Shown: positions 20,795 to 31,361 of the stretch, piece after piece
Layout: every line of letters begins with the position of its first letter
How positions within the stretch are numbered: position 1 is the stretch's first letter
Assembly (NCBI GenBank): GCA_001466705.2
Contig: LATX02000224.1
Coordinates: 1 to 64,000, forward strand
Source of the DNA: Moniliophthora roreri
Lineage: Eukaryota > Basidiomycota > Agaricomycetes > Agaricales > Marasmiaceae
Direction: 5' to 3'
Length of the DNA: 64,000 nt
Position numbers and translations under genes: made by a program
The notes under the pieces: generated by a model
Databases searched by the model: none
Seen by the model: the letters and a program-made list of their open reading frames with translations, nothing else
What the model was told of the DNA's origin: nothing

Positions 20795-21639
20795 TAGGGC
20801 TGGAAAACATACCATATAACAGGTATGGCCATACAATTTGACAGGTGTAGGCAGGTAATGGGCATACACATATGGCCCATATAGTTCATTATTGAGAAGG
20901 CCGATGGTTACAGTATGAGCTATAATATGGCCATACTATGGGATACAGACAGAGGAAGTGAAGTGCAGTCACAGTTTTAGAGAGTACAACATATGGAGAA
21001 TGTAGACCAAACCTTTCAGAAAGACCTTGCTGGCAAATGGTGACAAAACTGCAACAGGAGAGCACTAGGGGAGTATAATTTGGAGTCCAAGCAGGTCAGG
21101 ACTTCAAACATGAACTAAATTCCAATTTGACATGCTCTCTGAGCATATCAGGCAGGCCTGTCCTTATTCCTGTTGTCATTCAAGCTTGGTTCAAGCTGCA
21201 AGTCTCTGCATCCTTGTAGTCATGAGTGAGTGATTGCAAATTTAGTCATTAAAGTGTAGCTAATTTCAAATCAGCACAATTATCTGAGTCATTTTTAGAA
21301 CATACCTTTGTGTATTGGTCCAATAAGGCTGAATATCCCCACTGACAAGGAAGAGTCACATGGCACTGGAGTTGCTCAAGAGTCAGTCTGACTATGACTA
21401 ATCACTTCAAAGTCTGCTATTTTTCAAGTGCCTTCAGCAACAAGCCAAGAGCTCTCAATTTGTAAATATCACCCATATTACACCCATATTACATCTGTAT
21501 ATGGCTGTCTACAGTACAGGTTGTTACAGAGTCAGCCATCCTGTACCTGTACTGTATATCTGAAGGGACAACAACTTGATTACAGATACAGGACAGGACC
21601 TGTCAACCATACTATATATGGCCATGGTTGCCAGCTCTA
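20795..21639. mobile_element. hAT-like non-autonomous element, 845 bp
   Basis: The ends are imperfect inverted repeats: TAGGGCTGGAAAACAT on the left and, read inwards from the right, TAGAGCTGGCAACCAT. The element is flanked by an exact 8-bp target duplication CTCTTTAT (20787-20794 and 21640-21647). An 8-bp duplication with TAGNG termini is typical of hAT elements. No transposase is encoded. It is inserted in the family-3 pol relic. Confidence 0.8.
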
Positions 21640-21647
21640 CTCTTTAT

Positions 21648-22726
21648 GTCTTTGTCATCTTAACAAAAGACCAGCCTTTGTCATTTGCTTTCTGAGTTTT
21701 TGATACAATGTGAAATGATAGTCTTGCATCACAGTAATCCATCTAACTTGTCTTTGGTTAAGGTCTTGAGGCTTTCAGATATATTTGAGATTTTTGTGAT
21801 CTGACCAAATCTTGAATTCTTGAGTGCTTTCTAATAAATATTGGCTCTATTTCTTTAGTGTTATGATAATTGCAAGCAATTCCTCATTGTAAATCTCATA
21901 ATTGCACTCTGTTGCATTCAACACATGGGAAAGGAATTCTACTGGTTTCTATTTATTATCTTGGAATTGCAAAAGTATTGCAAAATCTAAAGAATCTGCT
22001 TCAACTCTAAACTGATCTTTGTCATTTAGGATTACTAGAACAGAAGCACTGGTAACCTTTGATTTTAATTTCTCAAAAGCTTGCCACTAATCATCTGCCC
22101 ATTTCCAATTATTTTTTCCAGTCAACTTTGTGAGAGGTTTTGCTATTCTTCTGAAATCTTGGATAAATTGTCAGTAGAAGTTAATAAAACCCAAAAACTA
22201 TTGGACATCCCTTTTACATTTGGGAGTCAGCCATTTGGCAACAGCCTTTACTTTATCTGGTTCTATCTTAACTTGTCTGTTTCTAATGATTAGTCTAAGA
22301 AACTCTACTTTTAGTGTCTTCAAGACATATTTTTCTGGTTTTAAGTAGAGTTTGTTTTCTCAAAGTTTCCTAAGTACTCTTCTTACTATATGACAATGTC
22401 CTTTCAACATTTTGGTAAAGATCAGGATATTATCCATATAAATTACAACTTTTCCTGTATTAATCTCTTCTCATAAAATCATGTTCATTATAGTTTGAAA
22501 TGTAGCAGGAGAGTTTGTAAGACCAAAGAACATGACTAAAGGTTCAGTTTCAACATTCCCTGATTTGTAAGGAATGCTGCCTTCCACTTGTCTCTTTCTT
22601 TTATCTGGATGTTATTATATCTCTATCAGATATCCATTTTTGAAAACCATACAGCACCTTTAAGCTTATCAACAAGTTCTTGAGATACAGCAAAGGATAT
22701 TGGTTTTTTATTGTTTGCTCATTTAA
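21648..22726 (-). pseudogene. RT/RNase H relic of family 3
   Basis: On the minus strand, decayed reverse transcriptase and RNase H sequence can be followed between the hAT insertion and the family-2 insertion. This includes the stretch around the RT palm and the region equivalent to SDHKNL near 21790. It is too broken for a continuous frame. The family-2 element cuts it at the duplicated TTTAA (22722-22726). Confidence 0.6.
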
Positions 22727-23110
22727 TGTTATGGACATGCTTTTCTTTTCTCTTTCTGTCTTCAAACTTGTACTACCACGTGACCGCAATTGTTCTTCCT
22801 CCTTCTACGATCTTCTTTTGACTCAGTATGACTATGGCACAGACCCGACGTAGTGTTACTAAGTGTTCTACTAAGTTCTATAACGTTCTAGTAGATACAA
22901 ACTAGCCATTACATTGTACTTATTTAAGGACTTCAGAACTGGGTTCAAGCTCCTCAGCTTGACCTGGTTAATCATAACTTGTGTTTAGCAAAGAACTGTT
23001 GGAACTCAGAACCTCAGAAGCCTCTGAGCGATCTCGAACTTAGACCTTAAACTTGACTATACTGTGTTGGTATTGTTGAGTGTTGACATTGCTGCACAAG
23101 TGACGTAACA
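22727..23110 (+). repeat. 5' LTR of family 2, 384 bp
   Basis: Starts TGTTATGG and ends ACGTAACA. It contains the TATTTAAG box, the proposed start, and a leader with no AUG. Confidence 0.9.
22921..22965 (+). promoter_or_regulatory. LTR core promoter and proposed transcript start
   Basis: TATTTAAG (22921-22928) lies 33 bp before TCAGCTTGACCT (22954-22965). That spacing is typical of TATA-directed initiation. The dodecamer is the exact complement of the primer-binding site, which predicts that the RNA 5' end begins at or beside it. The same spacing (33, 33 and 32 bp) is found in three families. Confidence 0.65.
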
Positions 23111-23112
23111 TA

Positions 23113-23124
23113 AGGTCAAGCTGA
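23113..23124 (+). promoter_or_regulatory. Self-priming primer-binding site, family 2
   Basis: AGGTCAAGCTGA, two bases after the LTR, is the complement of the proposed transcript 5' end. Confidence 0.75.
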
Positions 23125-23162
23125 TCAAGCACTGACCAATTGCGGTCTAGGCACCACTCGCT

Positions 23163-24488
23163 ACGACGCCCCCAAAGTCACCGTTGACTGCGGAAGAGGA
23201 ACGAAAAATCGATCAAGACATCTCCTTGACAGAACGGCTAGCCAAGCTAGGGATCGGCATCCTGGGGAACCCTGCATTGACTTCGCATACAATTATAACC
23301 TGCCACCACCAGCAGACCGCCATCCAGCAGTTGAGCGACTTGCATGGGCAAGACGAAACAACAGATACCAAAGAACAAACAGCCGACGAGACCAAGAACA
23401 ACTCGACCCCAGAATCTATCGAAGAAGACTCGCCTACGAACGAGAACTTCAACTCACCCAACAAAGAGACAGAGAACTTACCCGCAGAATTGATCAACTC
23501 ATCATTCTTCAGCGCTTACAAAGAAGAAATAATGTCCGAAGATGGCAGCTTAACCCCGAGGTCGAAGCTGAAGGAAGAGAAGAGTCAAACTCAGATGATG
23601 ATCGAAATCTCAACTGTGGTTCTGGAAGAAATGGAAAAGAAGAAGAAGGACAAGGGATCCAAAGTAGCGGCTCCAGACCCCTTTGAGGGAGATAGGAAGG
23701 ATACAAAGAGGTTCCTTATGGAGGTCGAAATCTATCTCCGCATGCACCCCACCGATTATGACATGGACGAAAAGAAGTGCCTATTCATGCTGTCCTATCT
23801 ACGAGGAAGGGAAACCCAGTCGTGGAAAAAGACCCAGAGCAAAAAGATTTTCAACCACAAGAGCAAGGATCCAGAATTGACATTTGATAAACTCAAAGAT
23901 GAGTTCAAAAAACACTATTTACTGGCCGACATACAGGCTGAAGCACAGATCTGGATCAAAGAATCCAAAATGACCAACAGAGCGGACAATTATGTAAACA
24001 ATTTCCGAGTCATGGCTGATGAATCGGGATATAATGACCAAGCACTTATCCATATCTTCCGCAAAGGATTGCCAAATTTGCTAGCAGCAAAAATCTTGAA
24101 TCAGCCACAGAGAAGGCCTGCCGACCTCGAAGGGTGGTACAAAGCTGCCATACAATATGACGAACAATACAAATATCACAAGGCTGTGCAGAAACCAAAG
24201 AGGTTTAGGGTCGTTGATGACAAAAAGAAGAAGGTCTTGATTAACTGCATGGAGACCTAACTAAATGAGGAAGAACGAAAGAAATACATGGCCGATGGAT
24301 GATGCTTCCGATGCGCCAAACAAGGCCATATGGCCAGGGACTGCCCAACTAAGCAGGGAGAAAAGAGGGAAGAGAAGAAGAAATTAAGTGCCCGAGAAGC
24401 TTACGTGAAAATTCAGGCCATTGTGCGGGAACAAGAGATGGAGCAGCAGACAGAGTTATTGGATATTATGGAAGCTGAGGGTTTTTAA
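23163..24488 (+). pseudogene. Gag of family 2, two premature stops
   Basis: The frame opens after TAG (23148-23150). It has ACG codons at 23163 and 23166, and the first in-frame AUG is at 23532, aligned with that of family 1. The upstream extension is conserved (LTAEEE; TIIT, HH, QLSD). The capsid-like region is intact. Stops at 24258-24260 (TAA) and 24300-24302 (TGA) break the frame just before the zinc knuckle CFRCAKQGHMARDC. The end GF-stop overlaps the frameshift site. Confidence 0.85.
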
Positions 24489-24520
24489 AGTGGCGGAAGA
24501 GGCTGACGCTCTCCCCGCCA
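24479..24520 (+). promoter_or_regulatory. -1 ribosomal frameshift signal, family 2
   Basis: The heptamer G GGT TTT (24479-24485) precedes the gag stop TAA. After a 5-base spacer a hairpin pairs TGGCGG (24491-24496) with CCGCCA (24515-24520) and AGAG (24498-24501) with CTCT (24509-24512). The pol frame is exactly -1. The loop differs from family 1 while the stems are kept. Confidence 0.8.
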
Positions 24521-27500
24521 CCATCAATTACAATTTCGAACATTGTAATAGCTAAGCAGAGTCGCAATTCTATGCACATCCCTTTGTCTTACAACAATAA
24601 GATAGGAAAAGTTGGAACAAATGCGCTTCTAGATTCCAGAGCGGGAGGACTCTTCATGAGTCTGGAGAAAGCCGCAAAATTAGGGTTGAAACCAATCCAG
24701 TTATGACATAAAATCAAAGTGTTCAATATTGATGGAACCCCAAATGAAACAGCATGGATTACACAATCAGTAACGGCTACATATGTCATTGGAACCAAGA
24801 AAATGACTAATACCTTCCTGATCTCTGGATTAGGGAAGGAAGAAGTCATCCTAGGACTACCATGGTTACAGAAGTACAACCCAGATGTCGACTGGATCAC
24901 TGGACACACAACCTTCCCGAACCGACGTTACGTGAAAATCCCTTGAATTCATGGAGCATTAGACTTCGAACCAGAAGGATCTCTTAGAAGGATAGATATC
25001 AGAGCTAAGTTATCCACCTCTCAACAGCTCAAACATGGTGTTAAACAACATGACCAGGACACTTGCAATGAAATACCGGATTACTTGAAGGAGTTTCGGA
25101 GTCAATTTGGGGATAAAGAGGCCGAAAGGTTCCCGATATCTTGGCCTTACGATCATGCAATCGAACTCAAACCAGAGTTTACACTGCAGGATTGCAAGAT
25201 CTACTCTTTGACGGCACTGGAACAAACCGAATTGGACAACTTCCTGTGAGAAAACCTCCGAAAAGGCTATATCCGGAAATCGAAATCTCCAATGGCATCC
25301 CTGTTCTTCTTCGTTGGGAAAAAAGAACCTGGGAAGCTACGACCGACACAAGATTATCGATGGTTGAATCATGGGACCATCAAAAATGTGTACCCTTTGC
25401 CTCTCATAACGGATCTAATTGACAAACTAAAGGACGCCACTGTTTTCTCGAAGCTAGATCTCTGCAACGGGTACAATAACGTCCAAATTAAGGATGGAGA
25501 TCAATGGAAGGCAGCGTTCAAGACCAATTGAGGGCTATTCGAACCAACGGTTATGTTCTTCAGACTCATGAATTCTCCAGCCACTTTTCAAGCCTTCATG
25601 GATGACATTTTGCAAGATTTTATGGCTGAAGGATGGTGTCTGGTATACATGGACGACATCCTGATATACTCAAGCACTGAAGAAGAACATCACGATAGGA
25701 CTCTGAGGCTACTCCAGAGGTTGAAAGACCAAGACCTCTACCTCAAACCTCACAAATGCCGATTCGATGTACAGAAAATCGACTTTTTGGGACTGATCAT
25801 CCGGCCCAGATATGTATTGATGGACTCCGTAAAGCTTTCAGGAATCAGCGAATGGCCGACCCCGAAAACAGTGACTGGAGTGTGAAGCTTCACAGGATTC
25901 ACTAATTTCTACTGGAAGTTCATTGGAAATTATTCCGCCATCACCAAACCGCTATACGATCTCATGAAGAAAGGGACAACTTTTGAATGGACGCCGTTGT
26001 GTGAGACTGCTTTCAAGACCCTGAAGAACAGATTCCAAAAAGAACCAGTCCTACAAATGCCAGACCCCAAAAGACCTTTCATAATCGAGACGGACACTTC
26101 GAAATAGGCGTCAGGAGGTGTGTTACAGCAACTGGGACCAGATGGAGAATTGCATCCATGTGGTTACATCTCGCACACCTTCAACATGACAGAATGGAAC
26201 TATGAAATCTATGACAGGGAGCTTTTTGCTATCATCCAAGCCCTAGAAACGTGGAGGCACTATCTGATGGAAGGCCCACACCCAGTGACAGTTCTCTGCG
26301 ATCACAAGAACCTCACTTACTTCTGAACAGCACAAAAATTGAATCGCAGACAAGCCAGGTGGAGTCTCATGCTGTCGCTCTTCGATTTAAGATTAGTACA
26401 CATGCCGGGTCGGGAAATGGTCCAATCAGACGCTCTTTTGCGACGAGAAGACCACGTAATGGGAGAAGACAACGATAACGAAGATGTCGTCCTGCTGCTG
26501 GATTCCCTGTTCATTAATGTTGTGGATGTGGAATTGCAAGATAAGTTGAAAACACGTTTAGAAATGGATGACTTTCACAAGATGGCTTTAGAGACGTTAA
26601 TGACGACGGGCTTGCCACCAATCAAATTGGCATTAACTGATTGGGAGATCAATGACAGCCTCATCCAGTATAAGGGACGAATATACGTACCGGATGATGT
26701 TGTGCTGCACAGAGAGATCGTGCGAACAATTCATGAAGGGCAGCCATTTGGGCATCCCAGGCAGTTTGGGACGGTAGATCTGGTGCAGAGGGACTATTGG
26801 TGGCCAGGTATGGCGAAATTCATCAAGAACTTTGTGGATGGTTGCGCTGTGTGTCAGCAGATGAAGATCAACACACACCCCACCAAAGTCGGCATCCAAC
26901 CGATTGAAGCGACGCTGAATGCCACCCCCTTTCAAATCATTACCATGGATCTGGTAACAGACTTGCCCGTTTTGGAAGGCTTTGACACGATAATGGTCAT
27001 GGTAGACCATTCGTCCTTGAAGGGGGCTATTTTTATTCCATGCACCAAAACGTTGGACACCACTCAAGCAGCAGAGCTCCTCCTGCAGAACGTCTACAAA
27101 CGATATGGACTCCCCGACAAAATCATATCCGACTGAGACCCGAGGTTCGCAGCAATGGTGTTCCAAGAAACAATGAGACTCCTCAGAGTAAAGCATGTGA
27201 TGAGTACCGCTTATCACCCTCAAAGTGACAGAGAGACTGAAAGAGTGAATCAGGAAATGGAAATCTACCTCAGAATGTTCTGTTCCAAAGAACAAACCGA
27301 ATGGAGTTCATACCTCCATATGGCAGAGTTCACCCACAACAACAGAACACACTCAGTCACCAGGAATTCGCCGTTTTTCATGATCATGGGATACCACCCT
27401 AGACCCTTGCCGACCGCCTTCAAGAAGACCTTGGTACCATCAGTGGAGGAAAGATTGGACAGACTCCGAAGGCTGAGAAGAGAAGTAGCGGGAATGATGG

Positions 27501-27976
27501 ATATAGCCAGGCAGAAAATGATAGAAAGGGAAAAGAAAGAGACGGACAAGTTTGAAGAAGGCCAGAAAGTATGGCTGGAAGGGAAGAACCTTGATTTTGG
27601 ATACCCCAACAAGAAGCTCTCTCCCAAAAGAGAAGGACCCTTTGTGATCGAGAAGGTCATGGGACCAGTGACATACAAATTAAAGCTACTGGACCAATGG
27701 AGAATCCACCCCATATTCCATGCCAGGCTGTTGAGGCCATACAAAGAGACCAAGGCCCACGGAAGGAACTTCTTAGAACCACCCCCAGACATAATAGACA
27801 GACATGAGGAGTTTGAAATAGAAGCAATAATAGGTCACAAGCTGCTGCAGAAACCTAGACGCTTCCTTGTGTCATGGAAAGGCTTCGATTCTTCCCACAA
27901 TGAATGGAAGACGAAAGAGGAACTGGAACATGCAATGGACATGTATCTCGACTATATAGTCAAGAACAGACTCTAG
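24485..27976 (+). pseudogene. Pol of family 2, eight premature stops, no frameshifts
   Basis: One continuous frame carries protease, RT (YMDDILIYS), RNase H, integrase (HP...CAVC zinc site, TMDLVTD, NQEMEIYLRM) and a C-terminal chromodomain (VSWKGFDSSHNEW). In-frame stops fall at 24704, 24944, 25247, 25529, 25883, 26105, 26324 and 27134. At least five are TGA at a conserved Arg, which fits CGA-to-TGA. The protease site reads DSRA instead of DSGA. The element is inactive, but its decay is purely by substitution. Confidence 0.9.
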
Positions 27977-27998
27977 CGAGAAACCCATCTTTACCACC

Positions 27999-29303
27999 AT
28001 GTCCAATGCATCTTCAGCCTCTAGCACTAGCTTTTATTTCACTCACGGCCTCCCCAACCCTCCCTCCGGAACTGCTCATCAGTTCTCAGACGACCTCACG
28101 TATGCCAGTCCCTTTAATCCCTCTCTCTTCGAACTGCTTTTCCTGGTCAATACCGCCGGACACGACGACTCCCTTCGAAATGCGTCTGTGGGACAGCCCC
28201 ACCTACAGTTCACCATTGACGGTCTTATTCGCCTTCGGGCCCAACGTGCCTCCCTCAATGCAATCATTGAGGAGACAAATGTATACATGGCTAATTTGGC
28301 ATTCAATGCAACGGCTAGTGGGCTGAACCCCCTGATCCTACAGGGGCCAATGACAGTACCGTCCTTCTCAGTTAATTCTGAATGACTAGAGCTTCAACTC
28401 CATGCCCAACTGTTTGGGTTAGGTCCCCTCCCCTCGGACGTTTGCGACGCAAATCCAAATGATCCAGCATTTGTACGAGCAGCAGAGACATACTGTGCCA
28501 GGATTGGGGCAGCTGTGGAGCTTGCCTGCGATCAACACAGACTTTGTCCCCGTCGTTCCGGAGCAGAGTCTATTCTACCTGGGACGGCTGGTCCTGCCCC
28601 CTTGGTCCCCAAGCTCGAGCCCCCCTCCGATTTTAGTCCCATCAAACTCGAGCCCCCTTCCAATTCTGATTCCCCCTCCGGCCTTACATACTCCTCCGAC
28701 AGCACAAGTCGTGATTCCTCCCCCCTCTATGCTCAGTCCATCAGTGTCACCTTGGCATCTCCCACTCCCGCCGCCAAACCTCAGCCCAAGTCTGCACCAC
28801 CACCCCCCTTTAACCCCTTCAACATCAACGATGAACAACTCGCCCCCACCTCAGTACCTTTCTTGGCAAACGGACAATTCAATTATGCTTTTGTCAGCAT
28901 CTGAGATGCCGTCAGAGCCAACCCACAGCTTCAGATCGATACTCGAACGTTCACAAACCCCTGGACCCCAACACAATATAGCAGCACCAGCTTCAGTATG
29001 GGACGATGAGACAATCTCAGAAACCGCGGAACAGGCCAAATGGAGAGCAACGGTGGAAGAAGTCCACGAATTTCTCTGTGCCCTGTGTGCCGAGTGGCAT
29101 ACCACCACACCTGCAACTGTCTGAGCTACCATTGCAAGGAGTGTGGATTATTTGCGCCTGGGCATATTCCTTGGCATTGCAGTCTCCGACGAAGGCCGCA
29201 TCGATTTCCTTGAACGGACAATCCCGGGAGCACATGGCCTCCTAACTACGATCTCTACGGGTGTGACTACGACGATGAACTCTACAGAGATGGCGAGCAG
29301 TGA
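27999..29303 (+). pseudogene. ORF3b of family 2 (zinc-knuckle frame), four TGA stops
   Basis: It starts at a well-placed ATG (CACCATGT) 22 bases after the pol stop and ends DGEQ-stop, like copy A. TGA codons at 28383, 28902, 29007 and 29211 interrupt it. Reading across them, the N-terminal domain matches family 1 (FELLFLVNTAGHDDSLR; DGLIRLRAQRASL). Both C-terminal knuckles are kept: CPVC-x4-H-x4-C and CKEC-x6-H-x4-C. The total of 434 codons is close to the 453 of copy A. Confidence 0.75.
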
Positions 29304-29442
29304 AACCGCAGCCGAAGGAGACATAGATGATCCAGATGATCTGGTGCCAGTTTTTGTGGGGATCCCAGACAGAGAGGCACAAGAGGTAACATTGCCGGAT
29401 GGACGCATTGTGCATGTAGTCAGAATGGGATCTGCTATGTAA
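28459..29442 (+). pseudogene. ORF3a of family 2 (+1 frame), one TGA stop
   Basis: This frame is +1 relative to ORF3b, as in family 1. It is open from at least 28459 to 29442 except for TGA at 29122-29124, where family 1 reads Arg. Conserved landmarks are PEQSLFYLGRL (PPQALVYLGHL in family 1), ALCAEW, STGVTTTMNSTEM (MGVTPTPSSTEM) and EVTLPDG near the end. The stop lies just before the polypurine tract GGATGGGGTAG. Function unknown. Confidence 0.65.
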
Positions 29443-29453
29443 GGATGGGGTAG

Positions 29454-29837
29454 TGTTACGGACATGCTTTTCTTTTCTCTTTCTGTCTTCAAACTTGTAC
29501 TACCACGTGACCGCAATTGTTCTTCCTCCTTCTACGATCTTCTTTTGACTCAGTATGACTATGGCACAGACCCGACGTAGTGTTACTAAGCGTTCTACTA
29601 AGTTCTATAATGTTCTAGTAGATACAAACTAGCCATTACATTGTACTTATTTAAGGACTTCAGAACTGGGTTCAAGCTCCTCAGCTTGACCTGGTTAATC
29701 ATAACTTGTGTTTAGCAAAGAACTGTTGGAACTCAGAACCTCAGAAGCCTCTGAGCGATCTCGAACTTAGACCTTAAACTTGACTATACTGTGTCGGTAT
29801 TGTTGAGTGTTGATGTTGCTGCACAAGTGACATAACA
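29454..29837 (+). repeat. 3' LTR of family 2, 384 bp
   Basis: Same length as the 5' LTR; about seven differences, all transitions. It is followed by the target duplication TTTAA. A second assembly copy lies at 30742-31125. Confidence 0.92.
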
Positions 29838-30073
29838 TTTAATCTCTGGTAGTCTTGAATAGGTCTAGGCTTTCCATCTTTCTTTTTAACCAAGAAAAAG
29901 AGTGATGCAAATGGTGATTTTGAAGGTCTTATCTGTCCTGTTTTCAACATTTCCTCAAGAAAATTATCAAGTTGATTTTGTTCCTCTGGACTTAAAGGGT
30001 ATATCTTTGCTAAGTTTTCTCTCTTCAACTCTGGGATTAGTTCAATTGCATGATCCCATAGTCATCTTGGGGG

Positions 30074-31361
30074 NCAAGTCTGCACCACCACCCCCCTTTA
30101 ACCCCTTCAACATCAACGATGAACAACTCGCCCCCACCTCAGTACCTTTCTTGGCAAACGGACAATTCAATTATGCTTTTGTCAGCATCTGAGATGCCGT
30201 CAGAGCCAACCCACAGCTTCAGATCGATACTCGAACGTTCACAAACCCCTGGACCCCAACACAATATAGCAGCACCAGCTTCAGTATGGGACGATGAGAC
30301 AATCTCAGAAACCGCGGAACAGGCCAAATGGAGAGCAACGGTGGAAGAAGTCCACGAATTTCTCTGTGCCCTGTGTGCCGAGTGGCATACCACCACACCT
30401 GCAACTGTCTGAGCTACCATTGCAAGGAGTGTGGATTATTTGCGCCTGGGCATATTCCTTGGCATTGCAGTCTCCGACGAAGGCCGCATCGATTTCCTTG
30501 AACGGACAATCCCGGGAGCACATGGCCTCCTAACTACGATCTCTACGGGTGTGACTACGACGATGAACTCTACAGAGATGGCGAGCAGTGAAACCGCAGC
30601 CGAAGGAGACATAGATGATCCAGATGATCTGGTGCCAGTTTTTGTGGGGATCCCAGACAGAGAGGCACAAGAGGTAACATTGCCGGATGGACGCATTGTG
30701 CATGTAGTCAGAATGGGATCTGCTATGTAAGGATGGGGTAGTGTTACGGACATGCTTTTCTTTTCTCTTTCTGTCTTCAAACTTGTACTACCACGTGACC
30801 GCAATTGTTCTTCCTCCTTCTACGATCTTCTTTTGACTCAGTATGACTATGGCACAGACCCGACGTAGTGTTACTAAGCGTTCTACTAAGTTCTATAATG
30901 TTCTAGTAGATACAAACTAGCCATTACATTGTACTTATTTAAGGACTTCAGAACTGGGTTCAAGCTCCTCAGCTTGACCTGGTTAATCATAACTTGTGTT
31001 TAGCAAAGAACTGTTGGAACTCAGAACCTCAGAAGCCTCTGAGCGATCTCGAACTTAGACCTTAAACTTGACTATACTGTGTCGGTATTGTTGAGTGTTG
31101 ATGTTGCTGCACAAGTGACATAACATTTAATCTCTGGTAGTCTTGAATAGGTCTAGGCTTTCCATCTTTCTTTTTAACCAAGAAAAAGAGTGATGCAAAT
31201 GGTGATTTTGAAGGTCTTATCTGTCCTGTTTTCAACATTTCCTCAAGAAAATTATCAAGTTGATTTTGTTCCTCTGGACTTAAAGGGTATATCTTTGCTA
31301 AGTTTTCTCTCTTCAACTCTGGGATTAGTTCAATTGCATGATCCCATAGTCATCTTGGGGG
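30074..31361. other. Redundant assembly overlap after a single N
   Basis: The 1287 bases at 30075-31361 repeat 28787-30073, apparently exactly. The copy includes part of ORF3, the 3' LTR, the target duplication and the flank, and the N is at 30074. The copy ends where the first one was cut (run of G at 30069-30073). This is best read as two contig ends that overlap but were joined by an N, not as a genomic duplication. Confidence 0.9.

Larger units (their letters stand above)
22727..29837 (+). mobile_element. Family-2 chromovirus, complete but decayed
   Basis: A full element: two 384-bp LTRs, self-priming site, gag, frameshift signal, pol, ORF3b/ORF3a and polypurine tract. It is flanked by an exact 5-bp target duplication TTTAA (22722-22726, 29838-29842). 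The LTRs differ at about seven positions, all transitions. The coding frames have no frameshifts but about 15 in-frame stops, mostly TGA where family 1 has Arg. It is inserted into family 3 in the opposite orientation. Confidence 0.92.

Noticed and set aside
30139..30804. Extra ORF3a and LTR copy after 30074
   Set aside because: Duplicate created by an unmerged contig overlap, not a second element.
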